A DNA stretch of 64,000 nucleotides from Bathynomus jamesi (GCA_023014485.1 JAJOZX010001726.1:650001-714000); one strand, 5' to 3'; shown: positions 32,326 to 43,150, counted from the stretch's first letter. The notes: generated from the letters alone by a model not told the origin. Numbers and translations are program-made.

Positions 32326-33336
32326 TTACCTCTTTTTATCTTTGTCGGTACCTGTTGTCCCGATAAGCATGAAGTGCCTTTGTGCGTGCCTTCTGTCCGG
32401 CTCTCGGATTCCTATATTTGTCAGCTGGTTTTGTAATTGCTGGATAGTATTTAGCAGCTGAATTGTGTTGGCTGCGTCTAAAAAATTGGCACTCTTCTTT
32501 GATGTTCGTTTTTCCTTTTCACTCGTTGCTTTCCTTTGAGGGTAGTGGTAACGGCATTTTTTTCCGTATTTGCAACTCCCATATCTTGCATAGGTGTTGC
32601 AGACCGTAAGATGGTGAAACTTGCATTTCTTATCAAATTTGCAGTATCCCCTTGTGTAATGCGTGTTGCATAATGTGGGATGTGCATATATGCATTGCCC
32701 ATCCCGATATTTGCAGTTCCCTTTCGCGTAGTATTTACATACGATATTTCCTACGCTTCTACTTCTTGTTTTCTCATTATTTTCGAAGTTCTTAATTTTG
32801 GTATTATCATTATTTTTCTTTGGCTGTTTATTTTCTACGTTTTTAGTTGTTATCTTTTTATCATTTCGCTCATTGGACAGTTTGACTACTTCGCAACTTT
32901 TACTTATTTCTTTTCTTTCATCTATGTCTTCCCTCCGTATTACATTGTTTATATTGTTATTCGTTATTAAATTGTTGTTCGTTCTTATGTTGTTATTCGT
33001 TATTTCGTCCTCTCTCTCTTCCACCCGGTTTTTCGTTGGGACAATTCCGGACCCTTGTGTCCCCATTATTTCATTCTTTTCTGTAACAGTCGAGTCTGCT
33101 ATCTCCATTTCTTTAAAGACCGCAAGTGAATTTACCGTCTGTGTACATGCGCTACATAGAAATTTGATCCCCACGACGTGTTTCGCGTTCGAGACAAGAG
33201 TTATTTCCCTATCATTCCAATTCATGCAGATAAAGTCATGAAGTCGTTGACAGAAATCACATCTAATCGCCGCGTTTTCCGTTGTTTCCAGATTACACAA
33301 ATTACGGATTAAGTGAGAATTTGGACCCAGAGCCAT
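32326..33336 (-). CDS. LINE ORF1 with PHD-like and CCCH zinc fingers
   Basis: An intact 336-codon frame from an ATG at 33,336 (MALGPNSHLIRNLC). The N-terminal region has CDFCQRLHDFICM then FLCSACTQ, a PHD-like set of Cys/His pairs. A lysine- and asparagine-rich linker follows. The C-terminal third then has three consecutive CCCH-type fingers (CKYYAKGNCKYRDGQCIYAH; CNTHYTRGYCKFDKKCKFHH; CNTYARYGSCKYGKKCRYH). These domains suggest RNA binding in the LINE ribonucleoprotein. It lies directly upstream of ORF2 on the same strand. The endonuclease region starts within the next tens of bases, so the ORFs are nearly contiguous. It could be mistaken for a host CCCH protein, but the linked endonuclease/RT argues otherwise. 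Confidence 0.8.
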   Translation of the reverse strand: MALGPNSHLIRNLCNLETTENAAIRCDFCQRLHDFICMNWNDREITLVSNAKHVVGIKFLCSACTQTVNSLAVFKEMEIADSTVTEKNEIMGTQGSGIVPTKNRVEEREDEITNNNIRTNNNLITNNNINNVIRREDIDERKEISKSCEVVKLSNERNDKKITTKNVENKQPKKNNDNTKIKNFENNEKTRSRSVGNIVCKYYAKGNCKYRDGQCIYAHPTLCNTHYTRGYCKFDKKCKFHHLTVCNTYARYGSCKYGKKCRYHYPQRKATSEKEKRTSKKSANFLDAANTIQLLNTIQQLQNQLTNIGIREPDRRHAQRHFMLIGTTGTDKDKKR

Positions 33337-33717
33337 GCTATTCCTTAATTATCGTAAAAAGAAATATCCACACAAATTCTTTCTTTATTTATTTATTTTT
33401 ATTTCTATTTCTTTCCTTTCGATGGTCGAGGGTTTTCTGACCTTTGCGTTTTATGACCTTTTTCCTGCCTTGTTTCAACTTTCTCGAATGCCAACCGTAT
33501 TTCGTTTTGAATATATACGTTAAAACTGGTGATAATTTATGTAAACTGTATTGCACTTTCTTAATTTTAATGAATTTCACTTTATAAATTATATGCACGG
33601 ATTCACTGATACTTTATACACTTTCGTGTGTAAACACTCTCATGTTGCAAGTTACAATATTGCATGCAGTTGCATTGCACTCGGCATTTTTGCGGTAATA
33701 CTACTCAGTCCACCCTC

Positions 33718-33757
<40 letters not shown>

Positions 33758-33760
33758 TCG
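33337..33760. other. LINE 5' region, Polinton-terminus-like block, (TG)n/(TA)n tract
   Basis: No gene. Bases 33,640-33,705 (gttgcaagttaca...ttgcactcggcatttttgcggtaatactactca) resemble the outer end of the right Polinton terminal repeat. A tg/ta microsatellite is at 33,718-33,757. Confidence 0.45.
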
Positions 33761-35640
33761 GCTTTTGGATCCTCCCAAGAGGAGGCGCCTTTGGCACCTT
33801 CGGCGGCGCTGATTGGGTGGTCCTTAGGTAGTACTTCTGTGATTTCACATGGAATGATTACTGCTTCCGTGGCCGGGGCCCCTCCGAGTGTGCTGCGCGC
33901 ATCACGGAAGTGATTCTCGGGCATGGAGGCGTACATTTCATATTCTATTCCTGCTACTAATTCAAAAACCCTTGGTTTAACGTGCTCTAATGCTATCCGC
34001 AACAGAGAGGAGGCTTTCAGAAGGTACCGTTGCTATGTAACTCCTGACTCTCGCTCAGCTTATATTTGCGCTCGGAATCGTGCAAAAACCTGTTCTTTGA
34101 CAAGCAAAAAAATTCCTTTCATCAGACAAAAATGTGAAAATAAATCTATCCAATTCTAATTCGTCTCGCTCTTTCTGACATCTAGCTAAGAACCTCTTCA
34201 ACAATTTTACTTCCTCTTCTTTCCCTCCTCTTTTCCATTCAAACGGCTCAGCTGCCGTCTCTTCTGACAAAGATGAACTCTTCGCTCAAACTTTCGCTTA
34301 CAGTTCAACACTGAACGATTCCGGTGCTGTTCCTCCATCCCCTTCCCCCTCTGACTTTATTATGTCTGAAATTAAAATCTCTTCAAAAGACGTTTTTTCT
34401 GCCCTATCTGAGCTCAACTCTAGGAAGGCGTATATTCCTCATGGTGTTCCTTCTATTGTTCTTAAAATCTGTGCTTCTGTGCTGACACCCTGCCAAGGCA
34501 AACTCCGTCTTTATCACTCATTGGTTCTTTTCCTTCCTGTTGGAAGGTCGCTTTCATTCAGCCTGTCCCAAAGAAGGGTGACCGCTCTCAACCCGCCAAC
34601 GATCGTCCAATTACTTTGATTTCTTGCCTTTCTGAAGTTTTTGAATCTATCCTTAATAGTGAGATTCTTAAAAACCTTTCTTCTCACAATCTTCTTTCAG
34701 ATCGTCAGTATAGTTCCGCAACGGACGCTCTACTGGCGATCTTCTTGCATATCTCTCACTCTTAGTCATCCTACTTTCGGAATTTCGGTGAAAAGTTTGC
34801 TATTGCGCGAGACATATCACAAGCTTTTGATGGAGTCTGATACAAATCTTTAATTTCCTAACTGCCCTCCTTTGGTTTCAATCCTTCTATCTGTGCTTCA
34901 TCTCTAATTTCCTTTCTGGCAGATCTATAGTTGCGGTTGTAGATGGCCACTGTTCTTCTCCTAAAGCTATCAACAGTGGTGTTCATCAGGGTTTTTTTTG
35001 TCCTGTCACCCACTCTTTTCCTTTTGTTTACTAATGATCTTTTAATTCGCGCTTCATGTCCTATTCACTCCTATGCCGATGATTCCACTCTTCACTTATC
35101 CACCCGCTTCCCAAAGCGTCCCTCACAGCAGTCACTTCTTGATTCGCGTAAGACGGCTATGGGACACCTGACCTCTGATCTTTCTGCTATCTCTGATTGG
35201 GGCGGAGAAAACCTTGTGGCTTTCAATGCGTCAAAAACTCAGTTCCTGCATCTGTCTACTCGTCACAATCTTCCACACGACTATCCCCTTACCTTCAACA
35301 ACACATAACTCAATCCTTCCTCTTCTCTTAACATTCTTGGCGTTTCCTTTTCTCGTGATCTTTCCTGGAAAGATCACATATATACTCTCTTTCTAAAACA
35401 GCTTCTAAACAGCTGTACTGCCTCCGCGGTTTCTTCACCCCCACTCAGTTGCTGTCTCTGTACAAGCAAGGGTCTTGTTCGCCCCTGTATGAAGTATGCT
35501 TCTCATGTGTCGGGTGGTTAAACCCACACAGCCGTACTTGACCGGGTGGAATCAAAGGCTTTTCGTCTCATCAATTCCCCGCCTCTTACTGATTGTCTTC
35601 AGTCTCTCTCTGTTCGCTGCAATGTTTGCGATTGTGGCTA
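33760..35640 (+). pseudogene. jockey-like LINE ORF2, plus-strand copy
   Basis: The frames along the plus strand follow the same protein as the minus-strand copy at 13.8-16 kb: MEAYISYSIPATNS near 33,923, IKISSKDVFSALSELNSRKA near 34,370, VPKKGD-like RT entry near 34,570, then VLSPTLFLLFTNDLL, SYADDSTLHLSTRFPKRPSQ (catalytic YADD intact) and LSTRHNLPHDYPLTFNN at 34,943-35,308, and a WGGST-like tail near 35,500. It starts at the (TA)n tract and lacks the endonuclease start. There are at least six frameshifts, so it cannot be functional. Confidence 0.85.
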
Positions 35641-36060
35641 GTTATGGTTTTTGCCCCAGTTTGTGTAAAGCAAGCCTAAGGTTGTACGAATGTGACTGTG
35701 GTTGATGCAGGTAAATTTGTGCTGCCTTGGGGAAGAAACACAAATTTTCGGCGCATCTTGCTCCTGAGGAATCATGCACCAGGACTGATAATAAGTGGGG
35801 ATGTCTACAGTACAAACTAATGAAAATTGCGATCAATTGAATATGTTTACGGATGTTCTTGGGACTGACTGACAGGGAGCATTGTTGCTTTCAGTGGTGA
35901 TGAGCCACGTACAAAAGCTTCGTCAATACTTTGACCCCTATTTGCTTGACAGTGCTGCTGTGAGCTGCTCGTACTCTGAAATGGACGTATGGGCGGAATC
36001 GTGCTCTGCGTAAAAAGATGTTTGACTCTTCATACTTCCACTTAAACTGTGAATGCATCG
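35641..36060. other. no gene recognised
   Basis: No motif, repeat relation or long frame seen. Confidence 0.5.
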
Positions 36061-36063
36061 ATG

Positions 36064-36142
<79 letters not shown>

Positions 36143-36329
36143 GATGAATTCCACACTCAAACACGTGAAATGAATGAATGGTGCAAGCCCACAAGGAAAA
36201 AGAAAAAATTATTCCAAGGTCTTTCGTGTATTCAACAATACACCCACCTCGTCAGGGAATTCGCTGACGAGGTGTGTTGCTGAATACATGAAAGACCTTG
36301 GAATAATTTTTTTTCTTGTGGGTTTGCAC

Positions 36330-36376
<47 letters not shown>

Positions 36377-36390
36377 ATATATATATAAAA
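36064..36390. repeat. (TA)n tracts around foldback repeat (type C) with two hammerhead-like cores
   Basis: TA tracts are at 36,066-36,141 and 36,333-36,388. Between them the arms 36,179-36,258 and 36,262-36,330 are inverted copies (gtgcaagcccacaagg ... ggtctttcgtg / gaaagaccttgg ... cttgtgggtttgcac). Hammerhead-like cores CTGACGA...GAAA occur on the plus strand at 36,264-36,293 and on the minus strand at 36,255-36,222. The minus copy has a 7-bp GTGTATT/AATACAC stem. Confidence 0.85.
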
Positions 36391-36904
36391 ATTTGTGGTG
36401 ATTATATTATCCGGTATATAATAATCAGTTTCACGTTCCACAGAACTTTATGTTTAAAGATGTCTGCGTATTGTAGCGTTTTGTGAAGTTTTATGTTATG
36501 GCATTCGTGGAGTATCGGCGATAGTACAACTACAAAACTCTATTCTAATTAAAATAAAATTATAGGGTAGAGTGAGTAACTCGATATGCTATTGTCATCA
36601 TGACGTTATATCATTGATGAAATTGCGCGTGTACGCAAGCGCGCCCTTTAAACAAATAAACAACAGTTTCCGGAAGAGTTTTACGGCATTAAAACAATTC
36701 ATTAATAAAAATTTTATGCTTCGGATCATCGAGCGAATAGTTTGCTCGAAATAAGTGTTCCTCTCCTTCTGCCGTGAGAGAGCAGATGTGCAACGAATAT
36801 GCTACGGTAATTGCTCACTTTCAGCTTAATTATTAGCCTTGATAGGGAAATCTCGGTGGGGGTTCTCATTAGTCACGAAATATCCGCTCTGCTTGTGTGA
36901 TCAC

Positions 36905-38064
36905 TAGGGCGGTCAAAAGTCAATAAAGTCAAATTGTTTCCTATGGGGCACTTTTCGCTGAAACGACTGAAAATGCAATAAAAACACCTGTAGGGGGTAT
37001 ATTACCAAAGTTAATAGGTCAACCAAAAGTCAACTTTTACCTGTTAGGTCAAAAAATAGCAATGAGGTAAATAAAGTCAATTTTTTGGAATAAATAATTA
37101 AAATAACTAAAAATTGGCATCTTTTTGGTTAACTGGCAACTTCGCTGCTCGTATTTGTCTTATTCAGTTATGTCCGTTCTGGTTTTGGATGTGGTTGTGT
37201 TGTATGTATTGTGGTTACTGGTTACCATTTTTGATTTGTGATTTTTTCTGATTTGTGATTCCACTGATTTCGATTTCTTTTGATTTCAGATATTTAAAAT
37301 GCCAAAAGTTGCAGTTAGTTCTATTGCTAAAGTGCGCGCTATAATTGCAAAATATCCTAATGAATTCATTTGTTCAGGAAAAAATGAGCTATACTGTCAG
37401 ATTTGTTGTGTTGTGGTCAAGCATGACAAATCCTTTTTTGTGGATAAACATCGCTCTACCCAAAAGCACCAGCGTGGTATAGACCAAAATGTGGGAAATG
37501 AAAAGACGCAAACCCTTTTAAAGTACAAGTCTTCAGATTTTTCGGAAAAACTTGTGACTACATTTCTGTCAGCCAACATACCTCTTCATAAGTTGAGCAA
37601 CCCTCATGTGAAATAATTGTTCTCTCAATTAGGTGTAGCAGTGCCTTGCGTGTCAACTTGCAGATCAATAGCGATGAAACAGGCAGAAAGCGAGTTAAGT
37701 AGAATAAAACATTTGCTAGAGGGTAAATTAGTTTTCCTAATTGTTGATGAAAGTGAAGTAAGGGGCTCAAAATATTTGAACATACTTGCTGGATCTATTG
37801 ATGTTCCCAAGAAAACATATTTAATCAGGTGCGATGTTCTTCTTGGAAATGTTAATGCACGAACATTCTGGCAATTTTTTGCCAGAAAATGTTGGCAAAT
37901 ACTTCATAATTTACCACAATCGGTCAACTGATGTAGAAGAGCAAGAATAAGTAATTAAAGTATCGTTTTTATTATTGAAAGTAAAGGCAACTTTATAAGT
38001 CAATTTTTTCAATTCGTAAGGTCAACTTTCTTAATTTTTTCGGTCAACTTTTGACTGCCCTAAC
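36905..38064 (+). mobile_element. small hAT-type element
   Basis: The ends TAGGGCGGTCAAAAGTC (36,905) and GACTGCCCTAAC (to 38,064) are inverted repeats. The 7-bp sequence tgatcac flanks both (36,898-36,904 and 38,065-38,071), close to the 8-bp duplication expected of hAT. GGTCAA/AGTCAA motifs repeat many times inside both ends and may be transposase binding sites. It encodes one broken protein (37,299-37,931). Confidence 0.8.
37299..37931 (+). pseudogene. hAT-type BED-finger / CGGBP1-like protein with in-frame stop
   Basis: Starts at an ATG (MPKVAVSSIAKVRAIIAKYP). A BED-like zinc finger follows: ELYCQICCVVVKHDKS with a downstream H...H (KHRSTQKHQRG). One in-frame TAA at 37,614 separates residues 1-105 from a continuing frame with FLIVDESEVRGSKYLNILAGS, the RNase-H-like start of hAT transposases (first acidic residue in VDES). 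The frame ends at 37,931, before any dimerisation domain. CGGBP1-like proteins share this N-terminal layout. It is either a truncated hAT transposase or a short derivative; the stop argues against function. Confidence 0.7.
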
Positions 38065-38069
38065 TGATC

Positions 38070-38197
38070 ACGATTAAAAATAATAAACTAAAATAAATAA
38101 ACAATAACTAAAAATAAATTAAATAAATTAAAACAATACCTATCAGTGTACGAGTGTATGGATATATTTTCATAATGATAATTATGTAGTTCGAGCC

Positions 38198-38231
<34 letters not shown>
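38070..38231. other. AT-rich spacer and (TA)n tract
   Basis: No gene; TA repeats at 38,202-38,231. Confidence 0.8.
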
Positions 38232-38235
<4 letters not shown>

Positions 38236-40138
38236 AACTCAGAATGGTTCCCTGAGAACATTATATGTTAAACACAGACCGTGCATGGAACAAGGAACTC
38301 TCTGGGAAAATTAAATCCACTATAGTCCGAATAAGTAATGGTAAATGACAAAATACCATAGTTTTTTCTTTTTCATGATTTTAGCCCGACGTGGGCAACG
38401 GGTCTCTCGCAAAGAGATCCCATAAATATAGCTTCCCTCACCAGCTATCTGCAAAGCAGACAGGATCCAGCTTTGGGACATGGATCTAGGGTTTAAAGCA
38501 AGCCTAGATCCCTACATTCAGAACCTCTATATAAGTAAAAGACTCGTTGCATTCACGTCGTGTTGAATAAATCAAAGAAAAAGGGGTAAACTATTGTATT
38601 TTTAGCCAAAAAAAACAAAACTTAAACCTCAACCGGGACATTGAGCGTCCACTTTTCAAGGCACGAAACACGTCCGTTTAGTATACACAAACTCAGAATG
38701 GTTCCCTGAGAACATTATATGTTAAACACAGACCGTGGCATGGAACAAGGAACTCTTCTGGGAAAATTAAATCCACTATAGTCCGAATAAGTAATGGTAA
38801 ATGACAAATACCATATACTAAACGGACGTGTTTCGTGCCTTGAAAAGTGGACGCTCAATGTCCCGGTTGAGGTTTAAGTTTTGTTTTTTTTGGCTAAAAA
38901 TACAATAGTTACCCCCTTTTTCTTTGATTTATTCAACACGACGTGAATGCAACGAGTCTTTTACTTATATAGAGGTTCTGAATGTAGGGATCTAGGCTTG
39001 CTTTAAACCCTAGATCCATGTCCCAAAGCTGGATCCTGTCTGCTTTGCAGATAGCTGGTGAGGGAAGCTATATTTATGGGATCTCTTTGCGAGAGACCCG
39101 TTGCCCACGTCGGGCTAAAATCATGAAAAAAGAAAAAAACTATGGTATTTGTCATTTACCATTACTTATTCGGACTATAGTGGATTTAATTTTCCCAGAA
39201 GAGTTCCTTGTTCCATGCACGGTCTGTGTTTAAACATATAATGTTCTCAGGGAACCATTCTGAGTTTGTGTATAACTAAACGGACGTGTTTCGTGCCTGA
39301 AAAGTGGACGCTCAATGTCCCGGTTGAGGTTTAAGTTTTGTTTTTTTGGCTAAAAATACAATAGTTACCCCCTTTTTCTTTGATTTATTCAACACGACGT
39401 GAATGCAACGAGTCTTTTACTTATATAGAGGTTCTGAATGTAGGGATCTAGGCTTGCTTTAAACCCTAGATCCATGTCCCAAAGCTGGATCCTGTCTGCT
39501 TTGCAGATAGCTGGTGAGGGAAGCTATATTATGGGATCTCTTTGCGAGAGACCCGTTGCCCACGTCGGGCTAAAATCATGAAAAAGAAAAAAAACTATGG
39601 TATTTGTCATTTACCATTACTTATTCGGACTATAGTGGATTTAATTTTCCCAGAAGAGTTCCTGTTCCATGCACGGTCTGGTTTAACATATAATGTTCTC
39701 AGGGAACCATTCTGAGTTTGTGTATACTAAACGGACGTGTTTCGTGCCTTGAAAAGTGGACGCTCAATGTCCCGGTTGAGGTTTAAGTTTGTTTTTTTGG
39801 CTAAAAATACAATAGTTACCCCCTTTTTCTTTGATTTATTCAACACGACGTGAATGCAACGAGTCTTTTACTTATATAGAGGTTCTGAATGTAGGGATCT
39901 AGGCTTGCTTTAAACCCTAGATCCATGTCCCAAAGCTGGATCCTGTCTGCTTTGCAGATAGCTGGTGAGGGAAGCTATATTTATGGGATCTCTTGCGAGA
40001 GACCCGTTGCCCACGTCGGGTAAAAATCATGAAAAAGAAAAAACTATGGTATTTGTCATTTACCATTACTTATTCGGACTATAGTGGATTTATTTTCCCA
40101 GAAGAGTTCCTTGTTCCATGCACGGTCTGTGTTTAACA
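38232..40138. repeat. ~455-bp satellite: inverted 1.3 units then three direct units
   Basis: Direct units start with actaaacggacgtgtttcg at 38,817, 39,273 and 39,725 (spacing 456 and 452). Bases 38,232-38,815 are the same family in reverse orientation, meeting head-to-head at about 38,816. Units are over 95% alike by eye, differing by small indels. A short palindrome (gcaggatcc..tctgctttgcagatagctgg region) recurs in each. No coding frame is conserved. The array ends in a TA tract that abuts the Polinton; other copies are at 28.0 and 57.8 kb. Confidence 0.92.
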
Positions 40139-40157
40139 TATATATATATATATATAT

Positions 40158-40193
<36 letters not shown>

Positions 40194-40208
40194 TGTATAT
40201 ATATATAC

Positions 40209-40522
40209 TGTAGTAGTATAGCCGAAAAGGTAGAGTGCAAGAATGTTGCAAGTGATTACGTAATGTTGCAAAGGGGGTGGGGGTTGTTGCAAAGGGGGGT
40301 GGGGGTGTTAAAGAAAAAAAATACCCCAAAGGGCCCTTTGTTGCCAACCGGGGTTGCAAGGGGCATGCAACTTGGAGGTGGAGTTCTCCCCCAAGCTATT
40401 CCCCCCAAAGGGCCAGAAAGGAGAGAAAAGAGGAGAGGTGTTCACCTGGCAGGAGCCAAGTGCATATTAAGACTTCAGCCGAGTAGGCGTTGTTTTATAG
40501 GCTCCTAATCAGCCAGTTGGCT
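40209..40522 (+). repeat. Polinton left terminal inverted repeat
   Basis: Matches the reverse complement of 57,471-57,825 across gtgcaagaatgttgcaagtg, the G-rich ttgcaaaggggg runs, ttgccaaccggggttgcaag, and the end segment gttttataggctcctaatc. Differences are mainly homopolymer length and a purine-rich insertion in the right copy. Confidence 0.92.
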
Positions 40523-41040
40523 TAGAAGGCGTAAATGGCTTGAGTTGCCAGATAGCGCCATGTATTCGCTATATATTTAATTCTAATCGAAGACTGAGTT
40601 GCCAGATACCATTGTATACATTATTATAGACTCCTAATCAGCCAGTTTGCTTAGAAGGCGTAAATGGCTAGAGTTGCCAGATACCACTTTTTAGCGATAC
40701 CATTGTATACATTATTATAGACTCCTAATCATCCAGTTGGCTTAGAAGACGTAATTGGCTTGAGTTGCCAGATACCACTTTTTAGCATTATTATTGCCAG
40801 ATACTGCTTTTTAGCGATACCATTGTATACATTATTATAGACTCCTAATCAGCCAGTTGGCTTAGAAGACGTAAATGGCTTGAGTTGCCAGATACCACTT
40901 TTTAGCATTATTATGGTGAGTTGTCTCCAATTAAAAGATTTCGTGCCATGTATTCAGTTGCCAGATACCACTTTTTAGCGATACCATTGTATACATTTAG
41001 AATACCGGTAGTAGGTTTAGAAGGCGTAACAATTAGAATT
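40523..41040 (+). repeat. Polinton subterminal repeats
   Basis: A unit with agactcctaatcagccagttggcttagaag, cgtaaatggcttgagttgccagataccactttttagcgataccattgtatac recurs about four times with varying length. One piece (gttgccagatagcgccatgt) reappears inverted at 57,200-57,220 near the right end. No coding capacity. Confidence 0.85.
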
Positions 41041-41089
41041 AAGTAAAACAACATTGCATCATTCTTTTTATTATAAATATATAGAAAAT

Positions 41090-41322
41090 AAATATACATT
41101 TCAATAATAATAGAAATATGCATATGATCATAACAGTACAGGGGAAATATCACGCAAAATATATAAATACATTTCAATAATAGAAATATGTATATAATCA
41201 TAACAGTACAGGAGAAATATCACGCAAAATATATAAATACATTTCAATAATAATAGAAATATGCATATAATCATAACAGTACAGGAGAAATATCACGCAA
41301 AATATATAAATACATTTCACTT
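41090..41322 (+). repeat. three tandem ~73-bp repeats
   Basis: The unit atttcaataataatagaaatatgcatat.atcataacagtacagg.gaaatatcacgcaaaatatataaatac occurs three times just downstream of the leftmost gene. The role is unknown; it could hold the 3' ends of minus-strand transcripts. Confidence 0.9.
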
Positions 41323-41413
41323 TTTTTTCAAACTACTAAACTCGGTCTTAATCGAGTTTACAATTACATCATTATTGCTCTGCATTACGCAGTATATGCG
41401 GCTTAATAATATT

Positions 41414-42307
41414 TCACCGCTTAAAGTATAGGGAAACTTTACAACCGGCTGGTAAGTCATCTTTAAATACGTCTAGAATACAATCAAAAGCACGCACAAA
41501 GAGTTCATCGTTAGCTACATTATTAAACACAAGTTTATAAACACGCTTTTCCAATCGAGGGTTTATTTCTACCGACTCGATCTTTTCAATCGTGAACTCA
41601 ACATAGCGGCAATTGAAATAATCTTCTAAATCGTTACGACAACTGCGCGTTATATAAAGAAATAGTTCTTCAGGGTGAACGGTGTAGGTGAGCTCAGCCT
41701 TGTACCGATCAATTGCTTTGTACCAAAGTTCATGGTATTTCAAAGAGTCTAAACTTTTTAAATAAACGTCCAGCACTAGACCATTCTCACCAGCCCTACA
41801 CTCGGTAAACCCATCGAGCAGAGCGGTGTATGCGTATTCAAGTACTGTATCAAAATAAAGCATGTCCGTAACACGCGCGTCTAATATAGGTTTCAGCTTG
41901 CGGAATCCGACGATTTCAAACATTCTGTCGAGGATGGAACGGTTTCGCGTAGGAACAAGAGCGTTATTATCAGAAGCATTCTTCCACATCAGCCGTATAT
42001 CAATGCACGGCCGATCGTTATTTATACACAACGTACACACAACGGCGTATGAGGGTGCGTCACTAATCTGCTCTCTTCTTGTACCTACGTTAGCAGGTAT
42101 TTTATAACGATCTTCACTCCACTTCTCAACTATCACGAAGATTCTATTCATCTCCTCGACACTTAAATAAACCCGTTTGTTTGTTTGTCTACATTCCGTT
42201 TCCAGTACATAGCTAATGGTACCGGAATTACGCCTGAACACGCGCAACGATTTCGTCACGGACACATCGTACGAGGCGTTGAGAATGCTGCTCAAAGGAA
42301 GTTCCAT
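41414..42307 (-). CDS. Polinton left-arm protein of unknown function (297 aa)
   Basis: Intact minus-strand frame. The first ATG is at 42,307 (MELPLSSILNASYDVSV); the frame stays open 11 codons further upstream without another ATG. I recognise no family, and the protein has no transmembrane segment or signal peptide. Visible composition: a charged, mixed alpha/beta-looking protein with cysteines scattered (CTLCINNDRPCIDI) and an acidic C-terminal half. It is the first gene from the left terminal repeat and is transcribed outward. Its intactness in an element with other broken genes hints it was recently functional. It could be an early or accessory gene. Confidence 0.7.
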   Translation of the reverse strand: MELPLSSILNASYDVSVTKSLRVFRRNSGTISYVLETECRQTNKRVYLSVEEMNRIFVIVEKWSEDRYKIPANVGTRREQISDAPSYAVVCTLCINNDRPCIDIRLMWKNASDNNALVPTRNRSILDRMFEIVGFRKLKPILDARVTDMLYFDTVLEYAYTALLDGFTECRAGENGLVLDVYLKSLDSLKYHELWYKAIDRYKAELTYTVHPEELFLYITRSCRNDLEDYFNCRYVEFTIEKIESVEINPRLEKRVYKLVFNNVANDELFVRAFDCILDVFKDDLPAGCKVSLYFKR

Positions 42308-42561
42308 CGTATTCGAGGAGCGCACGTCCACTCGGTTCAAGCTCTGAGATAACTATGAGCCGTGTGAGGCACACAGGTAGGCAGGAACGGTTCGACGGGC
42401 GGCTGACTCGATGATACGTGAATGGGCTTGTTCGTATGATCCGCGAGTCGTACCGAGTTGTACATATTTGTTTTTCCGGTACAAGAATTAATTTCATCAC
42501 TACCAGCCTACGCACCAGACATTTTACCTCAGGATAAGAACTAGGAACATTTTATGTTTTA

Positions 42562-42849
42562 CTAAACATCTTCACACTCCGGCGCACTATTTGAGAGGAA
42601 CATATGCTCATATTTTTCCTTTCTGCCCATCAAACGATACTCGTCTCTAAAGTCTGTTAAAAACTCACGCAGGGCACTAGCCACAACCTCACTACGAACC
42701 TCATCATGATATACGTTAATATAGTGATAAAAATACTTAAGATTGTCCATGATCACGAGATTCACATTTTCAGTCGTAGGGTATGAGTAATCGACATGGT
42801 GTAGCATGACGTAATACCGCTTGTCACACCACCCATCCGCAAGACTCAT
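42562..42849 (-). CDS. small Polinton protein of unknown function (95 aa)
   Basis: ATG at 42,849 (MSLADGWCDKRYYVMLHH). The protein is hydrophilic and rich in Tyr, His and acidic residues, with no recognisable motif. It lies between the 297-aa gene and an 84-aa gene on the same strand, separated by 47 bp from the upstream one. That spacing suggests one transcription unit. No family assigned. Confidence 0.5.
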   Translation of the reverse strand: MSLADGWCDKRYYVMLHHVDYSYPTTENVNLVIMDNLKYFYHYINVYHDEVRSEVVASALREFLTDFRDEYRLMGRKEKYEHMFLSNSAPECEDV

Positions 42850-42895
42850 TATCCATACCTGCTGCTTCTCTTCTGCACGCGTTGTTTCTTTTACT

Positions 42896-43150
42896 TCACG
42901 GTGTATGTGAGACTATAAAGTTTAGCTCTGCAGTATACTTCAGCACATCGTCTGTGCAACGAAAGCCTTCAACGGTCTCACCAGAACATCCGTAGAGTAT
43001 TTGTACATCTTGGAACTTCGCACAATCCAATGTGTTTTTAAAAGAGGTATAGGAGGGAGGAATAGGAAGTTTTTCGGTATCCACCACATCCTGACACTTT
43101 GCTGAATACCATTTCATAAACGTTGTACAAGCAATATTAAAGGTAGCCAT
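42896..43150 (-). CDS. small Polinton protein of unknown function (84 aa)
   Basis: ATG at 43,150 (MATFNIACTTFMKWYSAKCQ), preferred over the in-frame upstream codon at 43,177, which lies in an 18-bp direct duplication (cagacgtgtattcaaat twice). The protein has six cysteines and resembles no family I know. Upstream on the same strand lie an AAGCTCCGCCCAC GC-box-like site (43,254-43,266) and the (CA)n tract. No TATA box seen. Confidence 0.5.
   Translation of the reverse strand: MATFNIACTTFMKWYSAKCQDVVDTEKLPIPPSYTSFKNTLDCAKFQDVQILYGCSGETVEGFRCTDDVLKYTAELNFIVSHTP

Noticed and set aside
31169..33241. Plus-strand hydrophobic frames (for example 32,798-33,241)
   Set aside because: Antisense to the LINE ORF1/ORF2; the hydrophobicity comes from complementing Asn/Lys-rich codons.
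36064..36160. Tyr/Ile repeat proteins encoded by the TA tracts (also 1.6, 12.6-13.0, 40.1, 56.2, 63.2 kb)
   Set aside because: Pure translation of alternating TA microsatellites.
40523..41322. CRISPR-like array in the Polinton left arm
   Set aside because: Repeats are long, variable, without unique spacers of constant length, and the DNA is eukaryotic.
42228..42515. 95-codon minus-strand frame overlapping the left Polinton gene start
   Set aside because: Overlaps the better supported 297-aa frame in another phase and has no recognisable feature.
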